From Woronichinia naegeliana WA131 (GTDB taxonomy: Bacteria > Cyanobacteriota > Cyanobacteriia > Cyanobacteriales > Microcystaceae): a stretch of DNA of 64,000 nt. Positions 24,262-32,789 of this stretch are shown here, piece after piece. The DNA lies in assembly GCA_025370055.1 (NCBI GenBank), contig CP073041.1, positions 2,852,001 through 2,916,000 on the forward strand. The letters run 5' to 3'. Below the pieces are notes generated by a model. It worked only from the letters and a program-made list of their open reading frames with translations. It was not told the origin of the DNA and did not search any database. Made by a program: the position numbers and the translations under genes. Positions within the stretch are counted from its first letter, which is position 1, and every line of letters starts with the position of its first letter.

Positions 24262-27200
24262 TTATTCATTATTTTGCAGCTTTATTTCTTGCGGACAATA
24301 ACGTGTCTTATCTAAGCCTTTAGCCTCATCATATTCGGCCCAAGTCCAGATACTATTTTTGAGATTAGCTCCTCTTAGATCAGCATTTTTAAGTTTAGCT
24401 AATTCCAAATTAGTTCCTTCCAGAACAGCACTACAAAGTATTGCTTCCCTCATATCAGCACGATTTAGATTGGCGGTACTAAGAACAGTGCCACCGAGGT
24501 AGGCAGAATGAAAAGTAGAATCATCTAACTTAGTATTGCTGAGATCTGCACCACACAGATTAGCCTCAGTTAAATTAGAACTACGCATATCAGCATTGCT
24601 AAGGTTAACATCAATTAAATAGGCCTCAGTAAGATCAGCACTTTCCAGATTAACCCTTCTCAGATTTGCATCTTTGAGTCTTGCCTTTTTAAGATTAGCT
24701 CCTTTTAAATAGGCTCCACTAAGATTAGCCTGACTAAGAGACGCTCTTTCAAGGTTGACACCACGAAGATAGGCTCCACCAAGATCTGCTCCATCAAGTT
24801 TGGCGTAACCCAAAAAAGGGCCAACTTTCTCGGCAAATTCTCCAATTTTAATACAGTTACTATAGCCAATAATACGTAACAACTGACTTGGATCGTCTTT
24901 ACAAGGCAAAAATTGTATTTCTTCCTCTGGAATACTGGGGGCTTCTCTTCTCGCGTAACGATACAATTCTAGCAATAAGATCATTACATTCAAGCCAGCA
25001 TAGACATCAAGTTGTTTTAGATCAACAGAAACTCTATACTGCTTTAGTTCAGCGATCTTTTTCTGCAGAATTGGTATAATTAAAGGGTCGTTAATAAATT
25101 CTCCCTTACACCAACGAAAATAAAAATCTTGCAAGCGTTTAGATAAATTCTTGATATTGTTTTTGTTTTCCTGCCCAAATTCCTCGCTTGATCTTAGCAA
25201 ATCCACTAAATACTCTAGAATCTCCGTCGTAATTCCTCCATAGCCGAATAAATCGTAAACTTGTTTATCAAAAATTTCGTCAGAAACTTCATCGCCTGAA
25301 CTTTTTGAGTTAGTCCGTACCCATGCCTCTAAACTATTTTTTAAACGCTCTGCACATAGAAATTCTCCAAAGCTTTTATGAACAAACTCAACAGAGTCTT
25401 GCTGTTGATTGGCATCAGCCGGTTGTTGAAGATAAAAGGTTGCCAGGGCTTGTGTGAAGAGATTTTCATTTTCCACAATATTTTTTTTGTATACATGATC
25501 TTTCTCTAAACGAGCTTTAATAAATTTGGTTTCAATACGCGCATCAGATGTTTGAACAGCGCAAAGTCCCACCTCTTGCAAAATACGTTTCACTGATTTT
25601 TGGAATTCCTGATTGGATTCTGGCCGTAATTCAGTTAATACACACTCCAATGATTTTTGATAAATTAGAGTTTTAACTGTAACTTTATCTGAACTTTCTT
25701 TAGTATTAATTATTAATTCTAAATCTAAATGCCCCTTTTGATACATGGAAGCAAGAAGATAGAGCAACAAAGGCTCTTGAGCCAAACCCACCTCCGAGTC
25801 AGATCCGCATAAACAGGTTGGGCAATCTTTACTCTTTAAAAAATTCCGAAACAACTCGTTTTTTTGCTTTACAAATTCTGGATTTTGCTTTACAAATTCT
25901 GGATTTTGCTTTACAAATTCTAGAGATGGATCTTTAACAGAACAGGCTTCCCATTTTTCAAGCCATTCATCTTGAAGTTTTTCATTCATTTCTAAAATTT
26001 CTACTCGCTCACACTTTTCTAACAAGCCCTTTTCTATAAAGCCGCTACTAAGAGCAACATCTGTTAAGGTTAATGTCCTGCCAGTAATCAAAACTCGATG
26101 ACCCATATCGGACTCTTCATTACATTTTTTTTGAAAGTCTAATACTGACTTTAAAAAATCCTTCCGTTCAGAACTACTCTGTCTATCATCTGGTAATTCA
26201 TCAAACCCGTCTAGTAAAAATAAAAATCGTGTGTTGCGATCACTTAACCAACCACCATTAGCTCCGTCGGCAAAAGATTTATTAACTGCTTCTGTTAGTT
26301 TTTCCCTAAGACTTAGACTGGCTTCATTATTAATACTCTTTAACTCAATGAAAATTGGAATCCAGATCGGATACAAATTGGCGCGCACAAACTCAGCAAA
26401 CATTCGACAAAAAAGGGTTTTACCTCTTCCAGGTGTAGCCTGAACAAACATAACCTTAGCCTGTTTTTCGCTATCCCGAAGCCAATTTTTTACCAAGCTT
26501 TCTAGAGGCTCATCTTTTTTGCGCTCCAAACCTAGAGGCTCATCTTTTTTGCGATCTAAACAACGAGCATTAAGAGGCACGTAAATATCTTTATAGGAGA
26601 AATTTTCTTTAAATACTTTTTTGTCAGGTAGTGTTTTGATGTTTTCTTCTAGGTAACGATCAATGCTCATGTATGTATCGATATTATTTCTTCGTCCTTC
26701 AGCAGGATAGATAGCCGCTAAATTTTTGACTTTATCACCCAATTCAACCACAATGTCGAGCAGATAACGATGGGTATGACGGCTAATTCTTGCAGTTAAG
26801 ATCTTCGCTTCATCTTCATTTAATCCAGATTCCTGAAACCTTTTCATCAGAATAGAATCAAAGTTACTTGCTAATTTTGACCCATAAAAACAGTTCATCA
26901 TGTCTCTTATCTCTTCCCTAGTGAGTTCTATCTCTACCAAATTCTTAATCTCTTTTTTAACTTCTTGGGTTGATTGGCTATTCCCAATACGCTCTAAAAC
27001 CCATTGGTTTTCAGTCCAGCTTAGAACTTCATAATAACTTTGTAAACAGGCTGCTTCACTAACAAGAGATGCACAATATGACGGAGGAGCGTTCTCATTC
27101 TGATGTTCTTCATAAAGCTTGATAAATTTAAATACCCCAGATACAAAAGGCAGTGATTCTCCAACTATCTGTATTGGTGGACAGTTCAACAACTCTAACA

Positions 27201-27378
27201 GAGATGATGCTCCGCTAGTAGCAATAAGATTTTTAATATTCGGATCACTTTCATTTTCCTTTATCTTTTTGAACACATCCAAAAGTGCCTTACCCATTCC
27301 AGTTGCACTTTCAACACCTTCTGCTAAGTCACCTACATCGGTCTTAAAAATTTCCACCAAACTTCCAAATCCTAACAT
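24262..27378 (-). CDS. NACHT-type STAND NTPase with C-terminal pentapeptide repeats
   Basis: A 1,038-residue protein. Residues about 1-260 are helical with no domain I recognise (possible effector). The NTPase core has Walker A VQATPGRGKTLF (about 312-323), Walker B RFLFLLDGFDELPDD (384-398) and a sensor-like VLITGRT. A helical region follows (to about 820). The C-terminal 190 residues are A(D/N)LxxA pentapeptide repeats, e.g. LDGADLGGAYLRGVNLERAS. STAND NTPases of this layout act as sensors in defence or signalling. Short in-frame tandem duplications occur at RKKDEPL (276-292) and EFVKQNP (about 499-517). It is followed by a glucokinase homologue in probable operon. Confidence 0.92.
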   Translation of the reverse strand: MLGFGSLVEIFKTDVGDLAEGVESATGMGKALLDVFKKIKENESDPNIKNLIATSGASSLLELLNCPPIQIVGESLPFVSGVFKFIKLYEEHQNENAPPSYCASLVSEAACLQSYYEVLSWTENQWVLERIGNSQSTQEVKKEIKNLVEIELTREEIRDMMNCFYGSKLASNFDSILMKRFQESGLNEDEAKILTARISRHTHRYLLDIVVELGDKVKNLAAIYPAEGRRNNIDTYMSIDRYLEENIKTLPDKKVFKENFSYKDIYVPLNARCLDRKKDEPLGLERKKDEPLESLVKNWLRDSEKQAKVMFVQATPGRGKTLFCRMFAEFVRANLYPIWIPIFIELKSINNEASLSLREKLTEAVNKSFADGANGGWLSDRNTRFLFLLDGFDELPDDRQSSSERKDFLKSVLDFQKKCNEESDMGHRVLITGRTLTLTDVALSSGFIEKGLLEKCERVEILEMNEKLQDEWLEKWEACSVKDPSLEFVKQNPEFVKQNPEFVKQKNELFRNFLKSKDCPTCLCGSDSEVGLAQEPLLLYLLASMYQKGHLDLELIINTKESSDKVTVKTLIYQKSLECVLTELRPESNQEFQKSVKRILQEVGLCAVQTSDARIETKFIKARLEKDHVYKKNIVENENLFTQALATFYLQQPADANQQQDSVEFVHKSFGEFLCAERLKNSLEAWVRTNSKSSGDEVSDEIFDKQVYDLFGYGGITTEILEYLVDLLRSSEEFGQENKNNIKNLSKRLQDFYFRWCKGEFINDPLIIPILQKKIAELKQYRVSVDLKQLDVYAGLNVMILLLELYRYARREAPSIPEEEIQFLPCKDDPSQLLRIIGYSNCIKIGEFAEKVGPFLGYAKLDGADLGGAYLRGVNLERASLSQANLSGAYLKGANLKKARLKDANLRRVNLESADLTEAYLIDVNLSNADMRSSNLTEANLCGADLSNTKLDDSTFHSAYLGGTVLSTANLNRADMREAILCSAVLEGTNLELAKLKNADLRGANLKNSIWTWAEYDEAKGLDKTRYCPQEIKLQNNE
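25861..25921 (-). repeat. 21-bp in-frame tandem repeat in NACHT gene
   Basis: Three tandem copies of a 21-base unit (containing ATTCTGGATTTTGCTTTAC on the plus strand) encode EFVKQNP EFVKQNP EFVKQ. The period is a multiple of three, so the frame is kept. Confidence 0.85.
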
Positions 27379-27740
27379 TTAATCCTCTTGAAGTATCTAA
27401 GCTTGCATTTGTACTAACGGCGTATAATCTTAACTGAGATAGATAAAAAATGCCTGTATTAAGCCTGTATTAGGATTAATATCTCGTCTCAATTGAAACC
27501 CGTAGTTTTAAAGATCATCCTCTCAATCTTTCACCTCAATTCTGAGGGACTTTGAAATTAGAAAAGTTCTAGACAGTGTATCGCATCTCCATAATTTTGT
27601 CAAGACTTTAGATCTTGGTGAACTTGAACTAAGGAAGTTCCGAACTCCCCCAATGTTGGAAGACTAGCGGGAAAAGAATTTCCAGTTCTCGAACTAGACT
27701 GGCTCCAGTTTTAAGTTTATAATTCAAAGGAGCAAGATAG

Positions 27741-28511
27741 ATGCAGACAAGAAAAAAAATTTACATTTCCTTACATCTCCCTATGTCAAAAACTAAACAG
27801 CAATATACTTGTCTAGCAATTCTTCAGTCTGGTGAACGACAAGAAGACGCTACTAAAGCACAGATCGAGGTTGGCGAGAGATTAATAGAATCATTTTGGC
27901 TTCGACATGCAGGCACAGATACTCTCTACAACACGAAGGGAGGTGATACTGATTTTGCTCCTCGTACTGAAGAGCAGTTTAAGCTTGTAAAGTATATTCA
28001 AAAACAACAAGCTAATCCCATCACTGTTTCAGTCGGACAGATTGTTTCTCATTCTGGCCTTGTCAGTATTTATCAATTTCTTCGTTATAACAGACAATTG
28101 GTCGAATTGCCTGAGATAAGTGATGCTATTCAAAGTTGGGAAAATTCTAATGCTGAAAATCGAAATTCATTAGAACATCCAGCATTACAAGTCGTGCAGT
28201 CTGGAATTAAAACAGAGAATCTGCTTTGTAAAGAGACGATAAAGTTTTTTATAGAAGTTTACGCAGCAGAAGCAGGAAACTTTGCACTAAAAACTTTGCC
28301 ATACGGTGGAATTTATCTGTCTGGTGAGATCACTATAAAAATTATTGAAGGATATCAGGATATGAACAGAGTAGATGAATTTAAGAAAAATTTTATTCAT
28401 CAATTTACGAATAAAGGACGAATGAAAGCATTATTAGAAAAAATCCCTGTCAGTATTAAGGGGATAGATAACGGCTCTAATATCAAGGAAGAGACACAAC
28501 TACATAGCTAA
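27741..28511 (+). pseudogene. Glucokinase-family C-terminal half, diverged
   Basis: A 256-residue frame beginning MQTRKKIYISLHLPMSK that matches only the second half of glucokinases: KGGDTDFAPRTEEQFKLVKYI, SVGQIVSHSGLVSIYQFLR, LLCKETIKFFIEVYAAEAGN and YGGIYLSGEITIKIIE. The N-terminal ATP-binding half, including the GDIGGTK loop and the catalytic NDF block, is absent. The EGGH sugar-binding motif has become KGGD. It points away from the NACHT/glucokinase pair across a 362-bp gap. It may be a decayed gene or a sugar-blind binding domain; no stop codon or frameshift argues against the latter. Confidence 0.55.
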
Positions 28512-28591
28512 GCCCATAAGCTATATGGATAAATATAGTGATCAATCTTTTATGATTACATTTAGTGAAGAATTCAAAATAGCAGCTATTT

Positions 28592-28802
28592 ATGGTCTGC
28601 TGAAAAAGTCCACAAAACGAACCTAGATGCCACAGGACACGAAAAATGATGACTTCAGAGAGTTGTTTCCAATTTCAACCCCCAGTTTTCCAACGACGTG
28701 CATGGGCTTTGAGCCTCCAAAGGCCATAACCTTGCACCTGATCGTTTTTAAAATGCTTGAAAGCATTATCCGGCAAGGGTTCTATACTTATTCAGCAAGC
28801 CT
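28592..28802. mobile_element. 212-bp MITE family, copy 3
   Basis: Matches copies 1, 2 and 4 with small terminal changes (ATGGTCTGCTG instead of AGGGTCTGCTG; AGCAAGCCT at the right end). No clear target duplication. The altered ends suggest an older, immobile copy. Confidence 0.85.
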
Positions 28803-29012
28803 TATATAGACAAAACTCAGAGACCTGAGTCAAAAAGTCTGACAGAGGACAGAGGAATAGCATTTCATATACAGCAAAAATAACACTACTTGCGCAAACT
28901 GCTAAGTAGTTATTGAATTTCATAAGAAAAAGGTGGGAGTTTGGAAACTCAGCGTCTTCAGACCTGAGAGGAAAAACGACTCAGGGGAATTTATTCCCCC
29001 GTAAAATATGGG

Positions 29013-30290
29013 TTAAAAACTATAGGAGTAACCATCTTTACGATGAATTGCCCGACAGTATTTATGCCCAATTCCTTGTATTAGCTGTGAGGATGTTGAA
29101 ATATTGAAACTACCACTAGAACGAACAGCAACTCGTCCAACGTAAGTTACGATTTTCTTTCCAGAAGTTACGATTGCCTTAACAATGTCACCTGTCTGAA
29201 ATCCTTTAATAAACTTAAGGCGAGGGACATAACGAGATGGGAAGCCAAATTTATCGGTGCGACACATTTGACGGCATCCATGTCCTGTTGCCTTAATCAA
29301 TAAAGGCTGCTTGGTGACAATCCGTAAAGAATCAATCGTTCCTACACAAGCGGCATCAATCCAATGAGCTTTAGTTAATTTTAATCGAGTGCGATTAAAC
29401 TTAGTTTGTCCACCAGATCCCGTAGAAACAGGTAATCCAGTGATCTTTAAGGCATTAAATAAAGCCCAACGGGTCGAATTAACGGCGGCGGCATCCTTTA
29501 AAGGAGACTTTGCCTGACTCAATACTCGTTTCAAGACATCAGGTTTTCCTGAAAGAAAGTCTTTAATATCCTGAGTTCCCTTGCCAATATTACAGGGTTC
29601 ACAGGCTAAACAAAGATTGGAAATGCGATTAGTTCCGCCCTTCGCCTTGGGTTGAATATGCTCAACTTGGAGAGGGATGTTCTTTGCTCCACAATAGGCG
29701 CATTGACGGTTCCATTTTTCCAAGAGATATTCCCGCACTTCGTAACCCTGTAACTCTCCTTGTTGGTATTCAATACCAGAGATTTCAGGGTTTTCCATTT
29801 TCTGTAAATCGAATCGAACCAACTCCTGAACAATGCTAGTGACAGGACAGTAACGAATCAATTTCTTGACCAAGGTTAGCGTGGTATCTACTCGATGTTG
29901 GAGACTGGGAGTTAACCATCCCTTTTCCTTTTTCCGATTAAGGAATCGAGCAGGACGATAGCGAGTTTTACGATTTCGGCGATTACGACGAATAGCGCGA
30001 CGGGAATCTAAGTCGGACTTGATTTGTTGTCCTCGGTGAGATAATTCGGCTCCCCAAATGACATCTTCTCCATTGAGAATAGCAATCCCTGTTGCTTGAG
30101 AGCCTGGGTCGATTTTAAGAGTCAACGAATTGACTTCTACATCTTCTTGCTTCTCCTTGAGAATAATGGTGAAGGGATACCGACGAAATACAGCAGCTTT
30201 TTTCTGATTCAGTAACAATCGTGCTTGAGCAGGATGCACTGGATTACAAGGCTGTTTATCGGTATCAATAACAAAAACATAATTAGACAT
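29013..30290 (-). CDS. iscB: IscB RNA-guided nuclease (RuvC-HNH), Cas9 ancestor family
   Basis: A 425-residue protein from ATG 30290 (MSNYVFVIDTDKQPC). Domains in order: N-terminal PLMP domain (residues 1-50, NPVHPAQARLLLNQKKAAVF), RuvC-I LKIDPGSQATGIAIL (about 58-72), arginine-rich bridge helix RRAIRRNRRNRKTRYRPARF (about 97-116), RuvC-II SIVQELVRFDLQKM, HNH domain CAYCGAKNIPLQVEHIQPKA with NLCLACEPCNIGKG, RuvC-III KAHWIDAACVG, and a C-terminal domain. All catalytic blocks are present, so it looks active. The omegaRNA lies directly upstream, as known for IscB. Confidence 0.95.
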   Translation of the reverse strand: MSNYVFVIDTDKQPCNPVHPAQARLLLNQKKAAVFRRYPFTIILKEKQEDVEVNSLTLKIDPGSQATGIAILNGEDVIWGAELSHRGQQIKSDLDSRRAIRRNRRNRKTRYRPARFLNRKKEKGWLTPSLQHRVDTTLTLVKKLIRYCPVTSIVQELVRFDLQKMENPEISGIEYQQGELQGYEVREYLLEKWNRQCAYCGAKNIPLQVEHIQPKAKGGTNRISNLCLACEPCNIGKGTQDIKDFLSGKPDVLKRVLSQAKSPLKDAAAVNSTRWALFNALKITGLPVSTGSGGQTKFNRTRLKLTKAHWIDAACVGTIDSLRIVTKQPLLIKATGHGCRQMCRTDKFGFPSRYVPRLKFIKGFQTGDIVKAIVTSGKKIVTYVGRVAVRSSGSFNISTSSQLIQGIGHKYCRAIHRKDGYSYSF

Positions 30291-30302
30291 AGATAACTCC
30301 AA

Positions 30303-30530
30303 TTTCTTGGGTAATGTTAGCCTCGGTAATGTTTTAAGAGCTTGTTAGGCTGAAAGCACTTCCTTAACCCCGTAAAGATGTTTAACTTTCAACAACAGAG
30401 CGACAAACTGGCTACGCATTCGTCGGTGTTATGACTCAAAAAACGTAGTCCTCGAAGGACTTAACCTGGTCAGCTAACTGAAGTTAGAGGCACGAAGCCC
30501 CCGTACTTCAGTCGGGGGTGCTGACCTCCT
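30303..30530 (-). ncRNA. omegaRNA of the IscB system
   Basis: Directly upstream of iscB on the same strand. An outer stem GGTCAGC/GCTGACC (30468-30474 with 30520-30526, plus-strand positions) encloses a hairpin CCCCCG/CGGGGG (30498-30517) and a short element CTAACTGAAGTTAG (30474-30487). The loop ACTTCAGT is perfectly complementary to ACTGAAGT, allowing a loop-loop pseudoknot. A further hairpin GTCCTCGAAGGAC lies at 30448-30460. The 5' guide would come from sequence at about 30,527-30,545. Confidence 0.8.
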
Positions 30531-30587
30531 GCGATCGCTATCTCGCTGTTTTTTGAACAAGTAATCCTTATGTTTTATCGATTAATT

Positions 30588-30799
30588 AGGGTCTGCTGAA
30601 AAAGTCCACAAAACGAACCTAGATGCCACAGGAGGCGAAAAATGGTGACTTCAGAGAGTAGTTTCCAATTTCAACCCCCAGTTTTCCAACGACGTGCATG
30701 GGCTTTGAGCCTCCAAAGGCCATAACCTTGCACCTGATCGTTTTTAAAATGCTTGAAAGCATTATCTGGCAAGGGTTCTATACTTATTCAGCAAGCCCT
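30588..30799. mobile_element. 212-bp MITE, copy 4
   Basis: Ends AGGGTCTGCTG and CAGCAAGCCCT, flanked by AATT on both sides (30584-30587, 30800-30803). The right AATT is also the left target duplication of the IS5-like element that follows. Confidence 0.92.
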
Positions 30800-30803
30800 A
30801 ATT

Positions 30804-32493
30804 AGGGCTTGCTGAATAAGTCAAAAAACGAAAGAAATGTGGGTTAGGGAAGTATGGACTGAAAAAGCATAGATAACTTATCCTTATGGAAACAAATCAA
30901 AATACAGATTTTGTTTAATCTATTGTTCCTTTCTGTCTAAAAAGGTCAACACAAATCACTCCTCACAAAAGAGAGGAAAATTAACACCATTTTTCACAAG
31001 AAAAACGACTCTACAACTTTTTACTTTTTGTCTTCTGAAGTAGAGTAGAAAGATTCATTACCAAAAAGTTCATCGCAATTACCGTTTCCGAGGTCTCAGG
31101 TAGTTTGGCCATCACTCGACCAAGACTAAATTTCCTCTTTCCCTGTCCGAATTTACCCTCAATGGCATTACGCACTCTTTCATCTGAGCGTGCCTCTTTC
31201 TTTTTTTCTTTGCTCACCTCTTTCGGCGGTCTTCCCAATCGGGGACCACTCATTCTTATATCCCTTTCTTTACAATAAGCTCGATTCGCTTTTGTTCGAT
31301 AGATTTTATCCACATGAACCGATTCCGGATAACATCCTGTTTCCCTTTTATATTCTTCTATTCGCGCTTGTAAATCTCCCGATTCGTTGTAATTATCCCA
31401 ACTTAATTTGTCTAAGAAGACAAAGCCATTCACATTACTTGCCGATATTTTAGCTCCAAACTCTACTGCTTTTCCCGCTTTTCCACGCACTATTGGACGC
31501 ACGTGAGGTTGGCTTACACTCACAATTCTGTTTTCTACTTTATTTGTCTTTTTTTCATACATTTCTAACTGTTGCTCATACACTTTTCCTATCGTTACAA
31601 GCTCTTCTTGCTCTTTTTTCGTTAGTTTTTCTAACTTTGCTCCCTCTTCTATCATTTTTTCTATATCAGACAAGTTTCTTTTTATATATCCTAGTTGTTT
31701 TTTTGTTCCTTTTCTTCTTTCTTTTTTTGACACACGACGTTTTTTTGCTATGGCTAAGTACTCTTTTCTTGCCACTTCCCTATAAGTCCTCGGCTTTTCT
31801 TTCCTTTTCTCTTTTATTTCTTCATACAGCTTATCTATTATTTTTTCTATTTTTTCTCTGGCATCATTCAATATTCCTATATCCGTTGGATATTTTATAT
31901 CTGCTGGTGTACAAGTCGCATCTAACAATAACTTTCCTTCATTTTCTTTTTTTTCTGACGCTACACCCGTCGCTTTTTTTTCTATTTCTTTATTAATTTT
32001 ATTTATTAATTCCATTCCTATTTTTTTACGAAAATGAACCATCATTGACGCATTAAATGCTTCTTTGCTACTATAGCTTTCCATTCCTATAAAGTACTGT
32101 AAATAAGGGTTCTCTTTTATTTGTTCTACTGTTTCTCTGTCACTTTTTCCTGAAATTTCTTTGATAATTAATGCTCCTAATGCCATTCTAAATGATTTGG
32201 CTGGGGCTCCTTTTTTTTCTGTGAAGTTTTTTGCATATTCTTCCTCATATTCTTCCCAGGGAATCATTTTTGACATTTCTATCCAACGATTTTCTTCGTC
32301 TAACTGCCCGCCGAACAGATTTTTCAAGTTTTCTGGTGTTTCAATTGAGTACTGTTGCTTTCGGTACATCTGCTTTCTCTCTTCTTAATGCAATGGTTTT
32401 GAGGCATTCTACCCTATTTTCGTGCATTCTAGCGGTTCTTAATTCGCCTACTATTTTTCTCCGTAAAGGTTTCAGCTTTTTTCAGCAAGCCCT
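30804..32493 (-). mobile_element. IS5-like element, copy 5 (intact, 1,690 bp)
   Basis: Inverted-repeat ends AGGGCTTGCTGAA(T/A)AA with 4-bp duplication AATT (30800-30803, 32494-32497). This is the only copy in the window with an uninterrupted transposase gene. Confidence 0.95.
31011..32369 (-). CDS. IS5-like transposase, intact 452 residues
   Basis: A DDE transposase with a DUF772-like N-terminal domain (FRMALGALIIKEISGKSDRE, about residues 60-79) and a lysine/glutamate-rich middle with coiled-coil character (190-280). The likely catalytic residues are in LLLDATCTPADI, SVHVDKIYRTKANRAYCKE and NAIEGKFGQGKRKFSLGRVM. It is probably the enzyme that moves the other IS5-like copies and the 212-bp MITEs, because it is the only full gene with matching ends here. 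The coding strand is unusually rich in A, which produces long but meaningless reverse frames. Confidence 0.93.
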   Translation of the reverse strand: MYRKQQYSIETPENLKNLFGGQLDEENRWIEMSKMIPWEEYEEEYAKNFTEKKGAPAKSFRMALGALIIKEISGKSDRETVEQIKENPYLQYFIGMESYSSKEAFNASMMVHFRKKIGMELINKINKEIEKKATGVASEKKENEGKLLLDATCTPADIKYPTDIGILNDAREKIEKIIDKLYEEIKEKRKEKPRTYREVARKEYLAIAKKRRVSKKERRKGTKKQLGYIKRNLSDIEKMIEEGAKLEKLTKKEQEELVTIGKVYEQQLEMYEKKTNKVENRIVSVSQPHVRPIVRGKAGKAVEFGAKISASNVNGFVFLDKLSWDNYNESGDLQARIEEYKRETGCYPESVHVDKIYRTKANRAYCKERDIRMSGPRLGRPPKEVSKEKKKEARSDERVRNAIEGKFGQGKRKFSLGRVMAKLPETSETVIAMNFLVMNLSTLLQKTKSKKL

Positions 32494-32665
32494 AATTATT
32501 GATTCCCCCTCATTTAAAAGAGTCATTCATCTTCGGAATTCCTATTATTCGATTGGTCGCCATCCTTGTAACTCAATTGTAATTCCCTCCCCTCAGATTT
32601 CGCGATACCATGCGACCCTGATTAAGAAAATTAATACAAATTTAGAGATATCGTTTCATATTATA

Positions 32666-32789
32666 TACGTCTGATGTGAGTTAAAATAACCTAGTAGTCA
32701 GCAAGGGTTTTAGCCCCCCCCCTTTAATTAGAGAAAGCATCAATTAAACGAGTTTACGCCATTCCATGCCCCAACTCACATCAGGCGTA
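32666..32789. mobile_element. About 124-bp palindromic element in FHA/EAL gene
   Basis: Ends TACG(T/C)CTGATGTGAGTT and the complement form a 17-bp inverted repeat with one mismatch; TA flanks both ends. It contains a run of nine or more C at about 32,717. There is no coding capacity. Confidence 0.6.

Larger units (their letters stand above)
28905..30530 (-). mobile_element. ISC-type element carrying iscB and omegaRNA
   Basis: The iscB gene is bounded upstream by its structured omegaRNA region (to about 30,526). Downstream lies a segment (28,928-29,003) with GGGAGTTTGGAAACTCAGCG and hairpin-forming CTGAGAGG...CTCAGGGG and GGGGAATTTATTCCCC pieces. That same segment occurs at 56,491-56,556 in an IS605-derived element. 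No TnpA gene is present, so movement would need a transposase supplied in trans. Exact ends are estimates. Confidence 0.7.

Noticed and set aside
32713-32723. Run of consecutive C as a possible regulatory or slippage site
   Set aside because: It lies inside a small palindromic element without coding sequence, so no function can be argued.
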